Shown here piece after piece: positions 32,855-39,868 of a stretch of DNA of 64,000 nucleotides. Each line of letters begins with the position of its first letter. Position 1 is the first letter of the stretch. The notes under the pieces were generated by a model. That model was given only the letters and a program-made list of their open reading frames with translations, was not told the DNA's origin and did no database searches. The stretch spans positions 1 to 64,000 of the forward strand of contig JAFSVU010000027.1 of assembly GCA_017444825.1 (NCBI GenBank), in the 5' to 3' direction. The DNA is from Clostridia bacterium (GTDB lineage Bacteria; Bacillota; Clostridia; UBA1212). A program made the translations under genes and the position numbers.

Positions 32855-33406
32855 ATGATAGATCTGCTTTCGCTCCATAAACAGTTTATAAAAGATCACC
32901 TGAGGGAGGGCGACGTCTGTGCGGACTTTACAATGGGCAACGGCTACGACACCGTATTCCTCTCGCAAATCGTGGGAGAAAAAGGACACGTCTATGCCTT
33001 CGACGTTCAGCAGCAGGCCCTGGACAACACGAAAAAAAGACTCGAGGACACAGGCTGCCCGGACAACGTGACACTGATACTCGATTCACATTCAAATGCC
33101 GCAAGCTACATTAAAACGAAGATCAAAGCGGGCATGTTCAACCTGGGCTGGCTCCCGGGGAGTGACAGGAAGGTTACAACTATGAGGGCGACGACGCTCC
33201 CCGCGGTGGAGACCGCCATCAGTCTTCTTGACAAAGACTCGGTCCTTACGATAGCGATATATCCGGGCCACGAGGAGGGGGATGCGGAGGGAAAGATGCT
33301 TGAAGAGTATTTTTCGACACTGTCCCGGTTCGAGATATGCGCGACAAAGGTCAGGATCGTAAATTCCGGGGCCGCGCCTTATTTCTTTGTTTTGGAAACC
33401 AAGTGA
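32855..33406 (+). CDS. mnmM: MnmM (YtqB)-like tRNA wobble-uridine methyltransferase
   Basis: Class I SAM-dependent methyltransferase, 183 aa. The SAM motif is ADFTMGNGYDTVFL and the acidic residue of strand 2 is in VYAFDVQQQAL. FNLGWLPGSDRKVTT and AIYPGHEEGDAEGKML are characteristic of the YtqB/MnmM group, which methylates 5-aminomethyl-2-thiouridine at tRNA position 34 (recalled family knowledge). The last codons and the TGA stop (33404-33406) lie inside a partial copy of the dispersed hairpin block, so the native C-terminus may have been replaced or trimmed when the repeat arrived. Confidence 0.85.
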   Translation: MIDLLSLHKQFIKDHLREGDVCADFTMGNGYDTVFLSQIVGEKGHVYAFDVQQQALDNTKKRLEDTGCPDNVTLILDSHSNAASYIKTKIKAGMFNLGWLPGSDRKVTTMRATTLPAVETAISLLDKDSVLTIAIYPGHEEGDAEGKMLEEYFSTLSRFEICATKVRIVNSGAAPYFFVLETK

Positions 33407-33550
33407 CGAGATGCAATGTGCGAGACGTAAGGGGTGCCGCTCAGGTAATAAGTAACAGGTAAAAGGTAAGAGGTGGCCGTCGACCACATTTCATCGAGGA
33501 ACGATTCTTCACGAAGTGAAGCCAAGTGACGAGATGCAATGTGCGAGACG
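33399..33550 (+). repeat. Dispersed repeat: partial plus full hairpin block with 7-bp tract
   Basis: 33399-33427 is a 29-bp partial copy of the hairpin block (its 3' end, CCAAGTGACGAGATGCAATG onward). A GGGGTGCCGCTCA box and a tract of RGTAAWA units follow. 33479-33550 is a full 72-bp block that differs from the 9.7-9.96 kb copies by GAACG for GAGCG and CAATGT for CAAGGT. The promoter of surface protein C starts 10 bp further on. Confidence 0.9.
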
Positions 33551-33559
33551 GGGCCGCCC

Positions 33560-33588
33560 TTGACATTGCGGGGCTTAAGATATAAAAT
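33560..33588 (+). promoter_or_regulatory. Promoter of surface protein C
   Basis: Perfect TTGACA (33560-33565), 17-bp spacer, TAAAAT (33583-33588), beginning 10 bp after the end of the 72-bp repeat block. Confidence 0.85.
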
Positions 33589-33670
33589 GCTTGATAGTTA
33601 ATCGCTTTGTCAGCTTTGACCACCCAAAGGTTTTTCGATGGGCGGCACATAATAATACGGAGGTAAATTT

Positions 33671-35122
33671 ATGAAAAAGATAATTGCTCTTGCAATTGCT
33701 CTTGCATTGGTTGTTTCGACCTTTTCTATGCTTATCATAACTAATGCGTCAGGCGGAATGACCTGCATCGACTTTATTCATCTTTACAATGCGGATATGG
33801 AACAGGTCGGTGACTTTGGCGCAGGCGCACGCAAGCTTGGAAATATCAGTAATACAGTCAGCGCAAAAGGCGGAAAATACATTCACATCCAGGGATGGTA
33901 TTCGGAAGACACTCCGATAGCAGATTTTGGTTATTCCATCAATGAAGAGGACGTTGTATGGGGCTTCTCTAAATATGACGCGAACCTTGTGGCAAACAAG
34001 GCTGCAACTCAGCACGAGTACCCGCTCCGTTTCTACATTGACGCTCCGCTGGTTGCGGGCGAGGATGTGACTCTCGACATCTGGTACAAGCTGGAAGACG
34101 GTGAAGAGGATATCTGCGGATCCGGCTTATACAGGCTTACGTATACTCTGGCTGAGGCATCCACCAGGATCATTGACTGCAACTACACGTCAGGAAAGAT
34201 CGTTAACGGCGATATAATGCCTGCCGATGCACAGTTTAAGATCATTGACGCCGAGAACAAAGGCAAGGACTGGATCGGTGTGTTTGAGATCGAATCACTT
34301 GAGGATCTTGAATATTTTGATCCCGACGAGGACAGCTTTACCGGCTGGAGAACTTATGCAAACGCCGAGACCATTCCTTTTAATGCTGCGACATTTAAGC
34401 AGGAAGGCGCCAAGGACCTCGAGGCCGGATATTACGCTATTTGCCTCCTTGAGGAAGATACCTACACTCTTCTGTCCGCAGTTCCGTTCACCATTGAGTA
34501 CGAGAACGGCGACACGATGCATTTCGACGGTGTGGGAGTTGTTGACGGCACACAGTTTGAGGCTTCGACAGATCGCGACCTTGGCGATCTCACAGAAGAC
34601 TTCAATGCAGGTCATGAGAATATTCGCATTTTCGGCTGGATCGCTTCTGACACGGAGATAGCGGAAGTCGGATACGTGTTCGCCGACGGCGAAGAGTTCT
34701 TTGAAGCAGGAAAGAGCCGTGCGGACGCCGCTGCTGCTTCGAAGACACTGTACGGAATGAACATCGACTTCAATATTCCGATCAAAGCGGGCCTTGACGT
34801 CGAATTCTCCATTATGGTCAAATATGCAGACGGATCCAGAACTGAGTTCGATAAGTTCACGTATTCCTGCGATCCCAACGGTGAGTTTACGCCCAAGCCC
34901 ACTCCCGAGCCGACTCCGACTCCCGAGCCCACGCCCGAGCCCACCGCCACACCTGAAGTGACGACAGCTCCCGAAACTGACGCGCCTGAGGCCACCGATG
35001 CACCGGAAGCCACCGAAGAGGCCAAAACCAATGACAAAGGCTGCGGCGGCGTTATCGGCGGAATGACAGCGGCTCTCGCCGTTGCTTTTGCGGCAGTTCT
35101 GGTAGTAAGAAAAAAGCATTGA
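33671..35122 (+). CDS. Surface protein C: two GWY modules, KDW module, Pro/Thr/Glu stalk, GCGG-type anchor (483 aa)
   Basis: Function not recognised. Signal peptide about 1-26. GWY module 1 is at 28-160 (IQGWYSEDTPIADFGYSINEEDVVWG). A different module at 165-278 carries GKDWIGVFEI and YYAICLLEEDTYTLL and is shared with protein D. GWY module 2 is at 283-400 (FGWIASDTEIAEVGYVF). Residues 407-452 are a Pro-Thr-Glu/Ala stalk of PEPTP-like repeats, suited to spanning the cell wall. The C-terminus is DKGCGG (455-460), a hydrophobic helix and RKKH. A ligand-binding surface protein is the simplest reading (inference). The ribosome-binding site is GGAGG. Confidence 0.75.
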   Translation: MKKIIALAIALALVVSTFSMLIITNASGGMTCIDFIHLYNADMEQVGDFGAGARKLGNISNTVSAKGGKYIHIQGWYSEDTPIADFGYSINEEDVVWGFSKYDANLVANKAATQHEYPLRFYIDAPLVAGEDVTLDIWYKLEDGEEDICGSGLYRLTYTLAEASTRIIDCNYTSGKIVNGDIMPADAQFKIIDAENKGKDWIGVFEIESLEDLEYFDPDEDSFTGWRTYANAETIPFNAATFKQEGAKDLEAGYYAICLLEEDTYTLLSAVPFTIEYENGDTMHFDGVGVVDGTQFEASTDRDLGDLTEDFNAGHENIRIFGWIASDTEIAEVGYVFADGEEFFEAGKSRADAAAASKTLYGMNIDFNIPIKAGLDVEFSIMVKYADGSRTEFDKFTYSCDPNGEFTPKPTPEPTPTPEPTPEPTATPEVTTAPETDAPEATDAPEATEEAKTNDKGCGGVIGGMTAALAVAFAAVLVVRKKH

Positions 35123-35151
35123 CGTTAAGTCCTTAAAAGACTTGTGACATA

Positions 35152-35192
35152 CCGCGCTTTCCGTAAAACAAGACGGAGAGCGCGGCCTTTTT
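35152..35192 (+). terminator. Terminator after surface protein C
   Basis: CCGCGCTTTCCGT (35152-35164) pairs with ACGGAGAGCGCGG (35173-35185), with one mismatch, followed by a T5 run. Confidence 0.88.
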
Positions 35193-35239
35193 GTATGCGG
35201 GCGTCACACGTCACATAACGTATGAGGCCAAGAAAAAAG

Positions 35240-35268
35240 TTGCAAAGGAAACTGCCAGAGAGTATAAT
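35240..35268 (+). promoter_or_regulatory. Promoter of the FAD dehydrogenase gene
   Basis: TTGCAA (35240-35245), 17-bp spacer, perfect TATAAT (35263-35268). The 140-nt leader has a GTAACT/AGTTAC hairpin at about 35274-35295 and a small GGCG/CGCC hairpin followed by T7 near 35345. The latter could attenuate transcription, but no known riboswitch is recognised. Confidence 0.75.
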
Positions 35269-35416
35269 TATTTGTAACTTCTTTAAGGCAGTTACGAATC
35301 AAGATCAGGACACGCGGCGGGGGCATTGCGCCTTTTTTTGCCGCTTGAACTGTTGCCGTGAGAGTAAAATTAGAGAAAACACGGGGCAGGCCTGAAGTTA
35401 GGAGAGGATATATCCT

Positions 35417-36811
35417 ATGAGTAACTACGACGTAGCTGTTATCGGCGCGGGAACTGCCGGTATATATGCGGCATATGAATTATCCAGGCTTTGCCCTGAC
35501 AAAAAGATAGTGATAGTCGAAAGAGGCCGGTCTATCTTCCACAGAACCTGCCCCATAGTGGCCGGAAAAGTCGACAAGTGTGTCTTTTGCGATCCTTGCG
35601 CGATAATGAACGGCTTTGGCGGCGCGGGCGCTTTTTCCGACGGTAAGTTCAATTTTACCACGGAGTTCGGCGGCTGGCTGAACGACTATATATCCGACGA
35701 TGAGGTCATGGACCTTATTGAGTACGTTGATTCGGTGAACGTGCATTTCGGCGCCACAGAGGAGAGGTTCAGCACCTATTCCGATAAAGCCAAGGCGCTT
35801 ATGAAAAAGGCCCTTGAAAACGACATGCATCTTCTCGGAGCATCGGTGAAGCATCTGGGCACCGAAAAAAATCTGGAAATATTGAAGCAGATATACCTGT
35901 ACATGGAAAAGCGGGTGGAGATCCGCTGCGAGACCGCGGTACAGGAGATAAAACCCACTGACAGCGGATATGAACTCGTGCTTTCAAAGGGCGAACCCAT
36001 AACGTGCAAGTATCTCATTGCCGGACCGGGGCGCTCCGGAGCGGAGTGGTTCTCGACGCAGTGCAAGGCTCTAGGCATTGAGCTCATCAACAACCAGGTG
36101 GACATTGGCGTGAGAGTGGAGCTTCCCGCAGCTGTTTTTGAGGCGGTGACGGACGCCGTTTACGAGGCAAAGCTTGTGTACAGAACGAAGCTGTACGGCG
36201 ATAAGGTGAGGACCTTCTGCATGAACCCTTACGGCTACGTGGTCACTGAAAACGTGGACGGGTGTGCAACGGTAAACGGCCACAGCTATGCGGATCCGGC
36301 TCTTCGCTCAAACAACACAAATTTCGCGCTTCTTGTAAGCAACAAATTTACGGAGCCATTCAGCGAGCCATACCGCTACGGAAAGAGCATTGCATCATTC
36401 TCGAATATGCTTGGCGGCGGCGTCATCGTGCAGCGCTTTGGCGATCTTGTTAAAGGCGTCAGGACAAACGATCACCGTCTTAAACAGAGCTTTACGAGGC
36501 CCACATTGAACGCGACCCCGGGTGATCTCAGCCTGGTGCTTCCCAAGAGGCATCTTGACAACATCATCGAGATGATCTACGCTCTGGACAAGGTGGTTCC
36601 CGGGACCGCAAACTACGACACGCTGCTCTACGGAGTGGAAGTCAAATTTTACAGTGCACGCCTGAACCTTTCGGCGGAGCTTGAGACCACATTGACCAAT
36701 ATGTTCGCCTGCGGCGACGGAGCCGGCGTAACGAGGGGACTTTCCCAGGCGGCGGCCAGCGGTGTACACGTGGCAAGAGTGATAGCGGCGAGGGAAAAAA
36801 CTGAGATCTGA
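35417..36811 (+). CDS. FAD-dependent dehydrogenase (464 aa)
   Basis: Rossmann-type flavoprotein. The FAD motif GAGTAGIYAAYEL (11-23) is followed by the acidic end of strand 2 in IVIVERG. A cysteine-rich stretch (CPIVAGKVDKCVFCDPC, about residues 48-64) and GFGGAGAFSDGKFNF follow, and FACGDGAGVTRGLSQAAASG closes the FAD site near the C-terminus. This pattern belongs to the uncharacterised FAD-utilising dehydrogenase group (COG2509-like, from memory). Substrate unknown. A strong AGGAGAGGA ribosome-binding site lies upstream. cysE follows after 29 bp and is probably in the same transcript. Confidence 0.85.
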   Translation: MSNYDVAVIGAGTAGIYAAYELSRLCPDKKIVIVERGRSIFHRTCPIVAGKVDKCVFCDPCAIMNGFGGAGAFSDGKFNFTTEFGGWLNDYISDDEVMDLIEYVDSVNVHFGATEERFSTYSDKAKALMKKALENDMHLLGASVKHLGTEKNLEILKQIYLYMEKRVEIRCETAVQEIKPTDSGYELVLSKGEPITCKYLIAGPGRSGAEWFSTQCKALGIELINNQVDIGVRVELPAAVFEAVTDAVYEAKLVYRTKLYGDKVRTFCMNPYGYVVTENVDGCATVNGHSYADPALRSNNTNFALLVSNKFTEPFSEPYRYGKSIASFSNMLGGGVIVQRFGDLVKGVRTNDHRLKQSFTRPTLNATPGDLSLVLPKRHLDNIIEMIYALDKVVPGTANYDTLLYGVEVKFYSARLNLSAELETTLTNMFACGDGAGVTRGLSQAAASGVHVARVIAAREKTEI

Positions 36812-36840
36812 GTGTTTGGAAGGATTAAAGGACAAGTTTT

Positions 36841-37503
36841 ATGGGACTTTTAAGTGATGCAAGATCAATAGCCGAGAGGGACCCCGCGGCACGAAACGTG
36901 CTGGAGGTTATCCTTCTTTATCCGGGCTTCAGAGCGCTTTTTGACCATAAAATAGCGTCTTTCTTTTTGCGCCACAAAATGCCCTTTATAGCCCGCTGGA
37001 TATCCCAGTGCTCCAGCCGGAGGACCGGTATCGAGATACATCCGGGTGCGAAAATCGGGAATGGTCTTTTTATCGACCACGGCCACGGCATCGTGATAGG
37101 AGAGACAGCCGAGATAGGCGACTTCTGCACGATATACCATCAGGTGACTCTCGGCGGTACGGGCGTGAAGCGCCATGAAAAAAGGCACCCCACCATCGGA
37201 AACAACGTGCTGATAGGCGCGGGAGCTAAAATACTTGGGCCGATAACTGTGGGCGATAACTCCATGATAGGCTCCGGGTCCATCGTACTCTCCGACGTTC
37301 CTGCAAATTCCACGGTGGCGGGCCTCAAGGCCCGTGTCATCAAGACCGACGGCGAGAGGGTGGCGCCATCCATGTCTCTTGAGCATGCAAAGATCATAGA
37401 TCCTATTGCCCAGGACATCGCGTCTCTGAGAGAGCAGATCAAGGCACTCTCCGAAAAAGTGGCGGAGCTGGAAAAGGAAAAGCCCGGGAGCAATAACCAA
37501 TGA
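36841..37503 (+). CDS. cysE: Serine O-acetyltransferase
   Basis: Acetylates serine with acetyl-CoA, the first step of cysteine synthesis. The N-terminal helical segment (RDPAARNVLEVILLYPGF) and left-handed beta-helix are typical: IHPGAKIGNGLFIDHGHGIVIGE, IYHQVTLGGTG, HPTIGNNVLIGAGAKILGPI. 220 aa. The C-terminus is a short coiled coil (ASLREQIKALSEKVAELEKE). A 7-bp hairpin (TGCGGCT/AGCCGCA, 37512-37528) after the stop may be a weak terminator. No cysK is adjacent. Confidence 0.95.
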   Translation: MGLLSDARSIAERDPAARNVLEVILLYPGFRALFDHKIASFFLRHKMPFIARWISQCSSRRTGIEIHPGAKIGNGLFIDHGHGIVIGETAEIGDFCTIYHQVTLGGTGVKRHEKRHPTIGNNVLIGAGAKILGPITVGDNSMIGSGSIVLSDVPANSTVAGLKARVIKTDGERVAPSMSLEHAKIIDPIAQDIASLREQIKALSEKVAELEKEKPGSNNQ

Positions 37504-37566
37504 CAATATCCTGCGGCTCCAAGCCGCATATAACTAAATAGATCAATTGTTTGGGGGTAAAAGTTT

Positions 37567-38772
37567 ATGGCAACAAATGAACGCAGAGTCGGAACGGTAT
37601 CAAGGGGAATCAGATGCCCGATCATAAGAGAGGGCGACGACCTTGGTTCTATTGTGACTGACAGTGTGCTTAAGGCTTCGGAATCAGAGGGATTTCCTAT
37701 TCGGGACAGGGACGTCATTGCCGTGACGGAATCCATTGTCGCAAGAAGCCAGGGCAACTACTGCACCGTGAGCGACATTGCGGCCGACGTGAAGGCTAAG
37801 GCCGGGAGCGACACCGTTGGCGTGATATTCCCTATTCTTTCGAGAAACCGCTTTGCGATCTGCCTTAGGGGAATTGCCCTTGGTGTGAAGAAGATCGTGC
37901 TTATGCTGAGCTATCCCTCCGATGAGGTGGGCAACGAGCTGGTTTCGATAGATAAACTCGACGAGATGGGTGTGAATCCCTACAGCGACGTGCTTTCACT
38001 TGCGAAGTACAGAGAACTGTTCGGCGAGAACAAGCATTCTTTCACCGGCGTTGACTACGTGGCGTACTACAGAGACCTGATCGAGCAGTGCGACTGCGAG
38101 GCTGAGATCATTTTCGCCAACAGGCCGAGAGCCATCCTTGACTACACCGACGTGGTCATAAACTGCGACATCCACACAAGAAAGAGAACCAAGAGGCTCC
38201 TCATGGAAGCTGGGGCTAAGAAGGTGATCAGCCTTGACGATATTATGAATGCGCCGGTAAACGGCAGCGGCTGGAATGCCACCTACGGACTTCTGGGCTC
38301 AAACAAGGCCACAGAGGAAAAGGTCAAGCTCTTCCCGAGAGAGGAGTGCAAAGAGCTGGTGCTTGATATTCAGGCGAGAATGCTCAAGGCAACGGGTAAG
38401 CACGTGGAGGTAATGGTCTACGGCGACGGCGCTTTCAAGGATCCCCAGGGAAAGATCTGGGAGCTTGCGGACCCGGTGGTTTCGCCTGCCTTTACGGACG
38501 GCCTCATCGGAACCCCCAACGAGCTCAAGCTCAAATACCTTGCCGACAACGACTTCAGTTCACTTTCGGGTGAGGCGCTTAAAGAAGCTATTTCCGAAAA
38601 AATACGCCAAAAAGACGGTTCAAGCCTTGTGGGGCACATGGTCTCTGAGGGCACTACCCCGAGGCAGCTTACGGACCTTATCGGTTCACTTTGCGACCTG
38701 ACTTCAGGATCCGGGGACAAGGGTACTCCTGTGGTCCTCGTTCAGGGATATTTCGACAACTACACAAATTGA
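37567..38772 (+). CDS. CofE-like (F420-0:gamma-glutamyl ligase family) protein, extended (401 aa)
   Basis: The N-terminal part matches the F420 ligase fold: RGIRCPIIREGDDLGSIV, RDRDVIAVTESIVARSQG, ILSRNRFAICLRGIALGVKK. CofE adds glutamate to F420-0 in methanogens and actinobacteria; clostridial homologues of about 400 residues are common and of unknown function (recalled). Residues beyond about 250 (ending GTPVVLVQGYFDNYTN) are an extension absent from classic CofE. No other F420 gene is in the window, so the true substrate may be another gamma-glutamyl or amide acceptor (inference). GMP synthase begins 15 bp later, so the two are almost certainly co-transcribed. Confidence 0.8.
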   Translation: MATNERRVGTVSRGIRCPIIREGDDLGSIVTDSVLKASESEGFPIRDRDVIAVTESIVARSQGNYCTVSDIAADVKAKAGSDTVGVIFPILSRNRFAICLRGIALGVKKIVLMLSYPSDEVGNELVSIDKLDEMGVNPYSDVLSLAKYRELFGENKHSFTGVDYVAYYRDLIEQCDCEAEIIFANRPRAILDYTDVVINCDIHTRKRTKRLLMEAGAKKVISLDDIMNAPVNGSGWNATYGLLGSNKATEEKVKLFPREECKELVLDIQARMLKATGKHVEVMVYGDGAFKDPQGKIWELADPVVSPAFTDGLIGTPNELKLKYLADNDFSSLSGEALKEAISEKIRQKDGSSLVGHMVSEGTTPRQLTDLIGSLCDLTSGSGDKGTPVVLVQGYFDNYTN

Positions 38773-38787
38773 AAAGGGGGAAACAAA

Positions 38788-39771
38788 ATGTCAGGATATG
38801 TTTATGAGACACGCCCGGAGACACTTCTCAGAATAACCAATGCCACCGGCGCTCAGGCTTTCATCGATGACCAGGTCAAGGCGCTTAAGGAGCAGATTGG
38901 CGACCGTAAGGTACTGCTGGCACTCTCAGGCGGCGTTGACAGCTCTGTTGTGGCGGCGCTTCTTATCAAAGCCATCGGCAAGCAGCTCACCTGCGTACAC
39001 GTTAACCACGGTCTTCTGAGGAAGGGCGAGTCGGAGCAGGTCATAAAGGTCTTCCGCGAGGAGCTTGGCGCGAACCTGATCTACGTGGACGCTGTGGACC
39101 GTTTTCTCGACGCATTGGCAGGCGTCAGCGACCCCGAGCAGAAGAGAAAGATAATCGGAAGTCTCTTTATCGACATTTTCGCCGAAGAGGCTGAGAAGCT
39201 TTCTGACGTGGAGTTCCTTGGACAGGGCACGATCTACCCGGATATCTTAGAGAGCAAGGGCGTAAAAGCCCATCACAACGTCGGCGGCCTTCCGGACAAG
39301 TTTAAATTCGAGCTCGTAGAGCCTGTGAAGTTCCTCTACAAGGACGAGGTCCGCGTAGTCGGTAAAACACTGGGCCTCCCCGACAATATGGTATACCGCC
39401 AGCCTTTCCCGGGCCCGGGCCTTGGTGTAAGGTGCGTTGGCGCTATAACAAGAGACAGACTTGAGACCCTCCGAGAAGCTGATGCCATTGTCCGCGAGGA
39501 GATCGACAAGCTTCAGTTCAAGCCCTGGCAGTATTTCTGCGTGATACCCGACATGCAGTCGACAGGCATCAAGGACGGAAAGAGATACATGGGCTGGGCA
39601 GTCGTGATCCGCGCCGTGAACACCACGGACGCAGTTACAGCGACGGTTCCCGCGCTCCCGTTCCCCACACTCTGCACTATCCGCGACAGGATAATCAAGA
39701 CTGTTCCGGGCGTTAACCGTGTGCTCTGGGATATATCGGACAAACCGGTGGCCACGATCGAGTGGGAATGA
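38788..39771 (+). CDS. guaA: GMP synthase, ATP pyrophosphatase subunit only
   Basis: Converts XMP to GMP. The ATP-PPase P-loop LSGGVDSS lies at 46-53. LGQGTIYPDILES and the C-terminal dimerisation domain (FPGPGLGVR, ending PVATIEWE) are intact. The protein is 327 aa against 510-525 in most bacteria because the N-terminal class I glutamine amidotransferase domain (Cys-His-Glu triad) is absent. Nothing upstream looks like it: the preceding gene is CofE-like. Either a separate amidotransferase subunit is encoded elsewhere, as in archaea, or the enzyme uses free ammonia. A strong AAAGGGGG ribosome-binding site precedes this ATG, so it is a real start. Confidence 0.94.
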   Translation: MSGYVYETRPETLLRITNATGAQAFIDDQVKALKEQIGDRKVLLALSGGVDSSVVAALLIKAIGKQLTCVHVNHGLLRKGESEQVIKVFREELGANLIYVDAVDRFLDALAGVSDPEQKRKIIGSLFIDIFAEEAEKLSDVEFLGQGTIYPDILESKGVKAHHNVGGLPDKFKFELVEPVKFLYKDEVRVVGKTLGLPDNMVYRQPFPGPGLGVRCVGAITRDRLETLREADAIVREEIDKLQFKPWQYFCVIPDMQSTGIKDGKRYMGWAVVIRAVNTTDAVTATVPALPFPTLCTIRDRIIKTVPGVNRVLWDISDKPVATIEWE

Positions 39772-39804
39772 CAGGCATCATATAAAAAGAGAAAAGACTA
39801 AAAC

Positions 39805-39846
39805 AAAGCGCCCCGCAAGGCATCTAAAGCCAGACGGGGCGTTTTG
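39805..39846. terminator. Bidirectional terminator between guaA and the EEP lipoprotein
   Basis: CGCCCCG (39809-39815) pairs with CGGGGCG (39835-39841), with an A-rich run before and TTTT after. It lies between convergent genes and can serve both. Confidence 0.8.
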
Positions 39847-39868
39847 CAGTTAACTATTCAAATCATTA

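Noticed and set aside
34900-35040. Pro-Glu-Thr repeats of surface protein C as a tandem DNA repeat of independent interest
   Set aside because: They are a coding stalk typical of cell-wall-spanning linkers and need no further explanation.
35269-35416. T-box or SAM riboswitch ahead of the FAD dehydrogenase-cysE pair
   Set aside because: No conserved T-box sequence or SAM-aptamer core is seen; only small hairpins are present.
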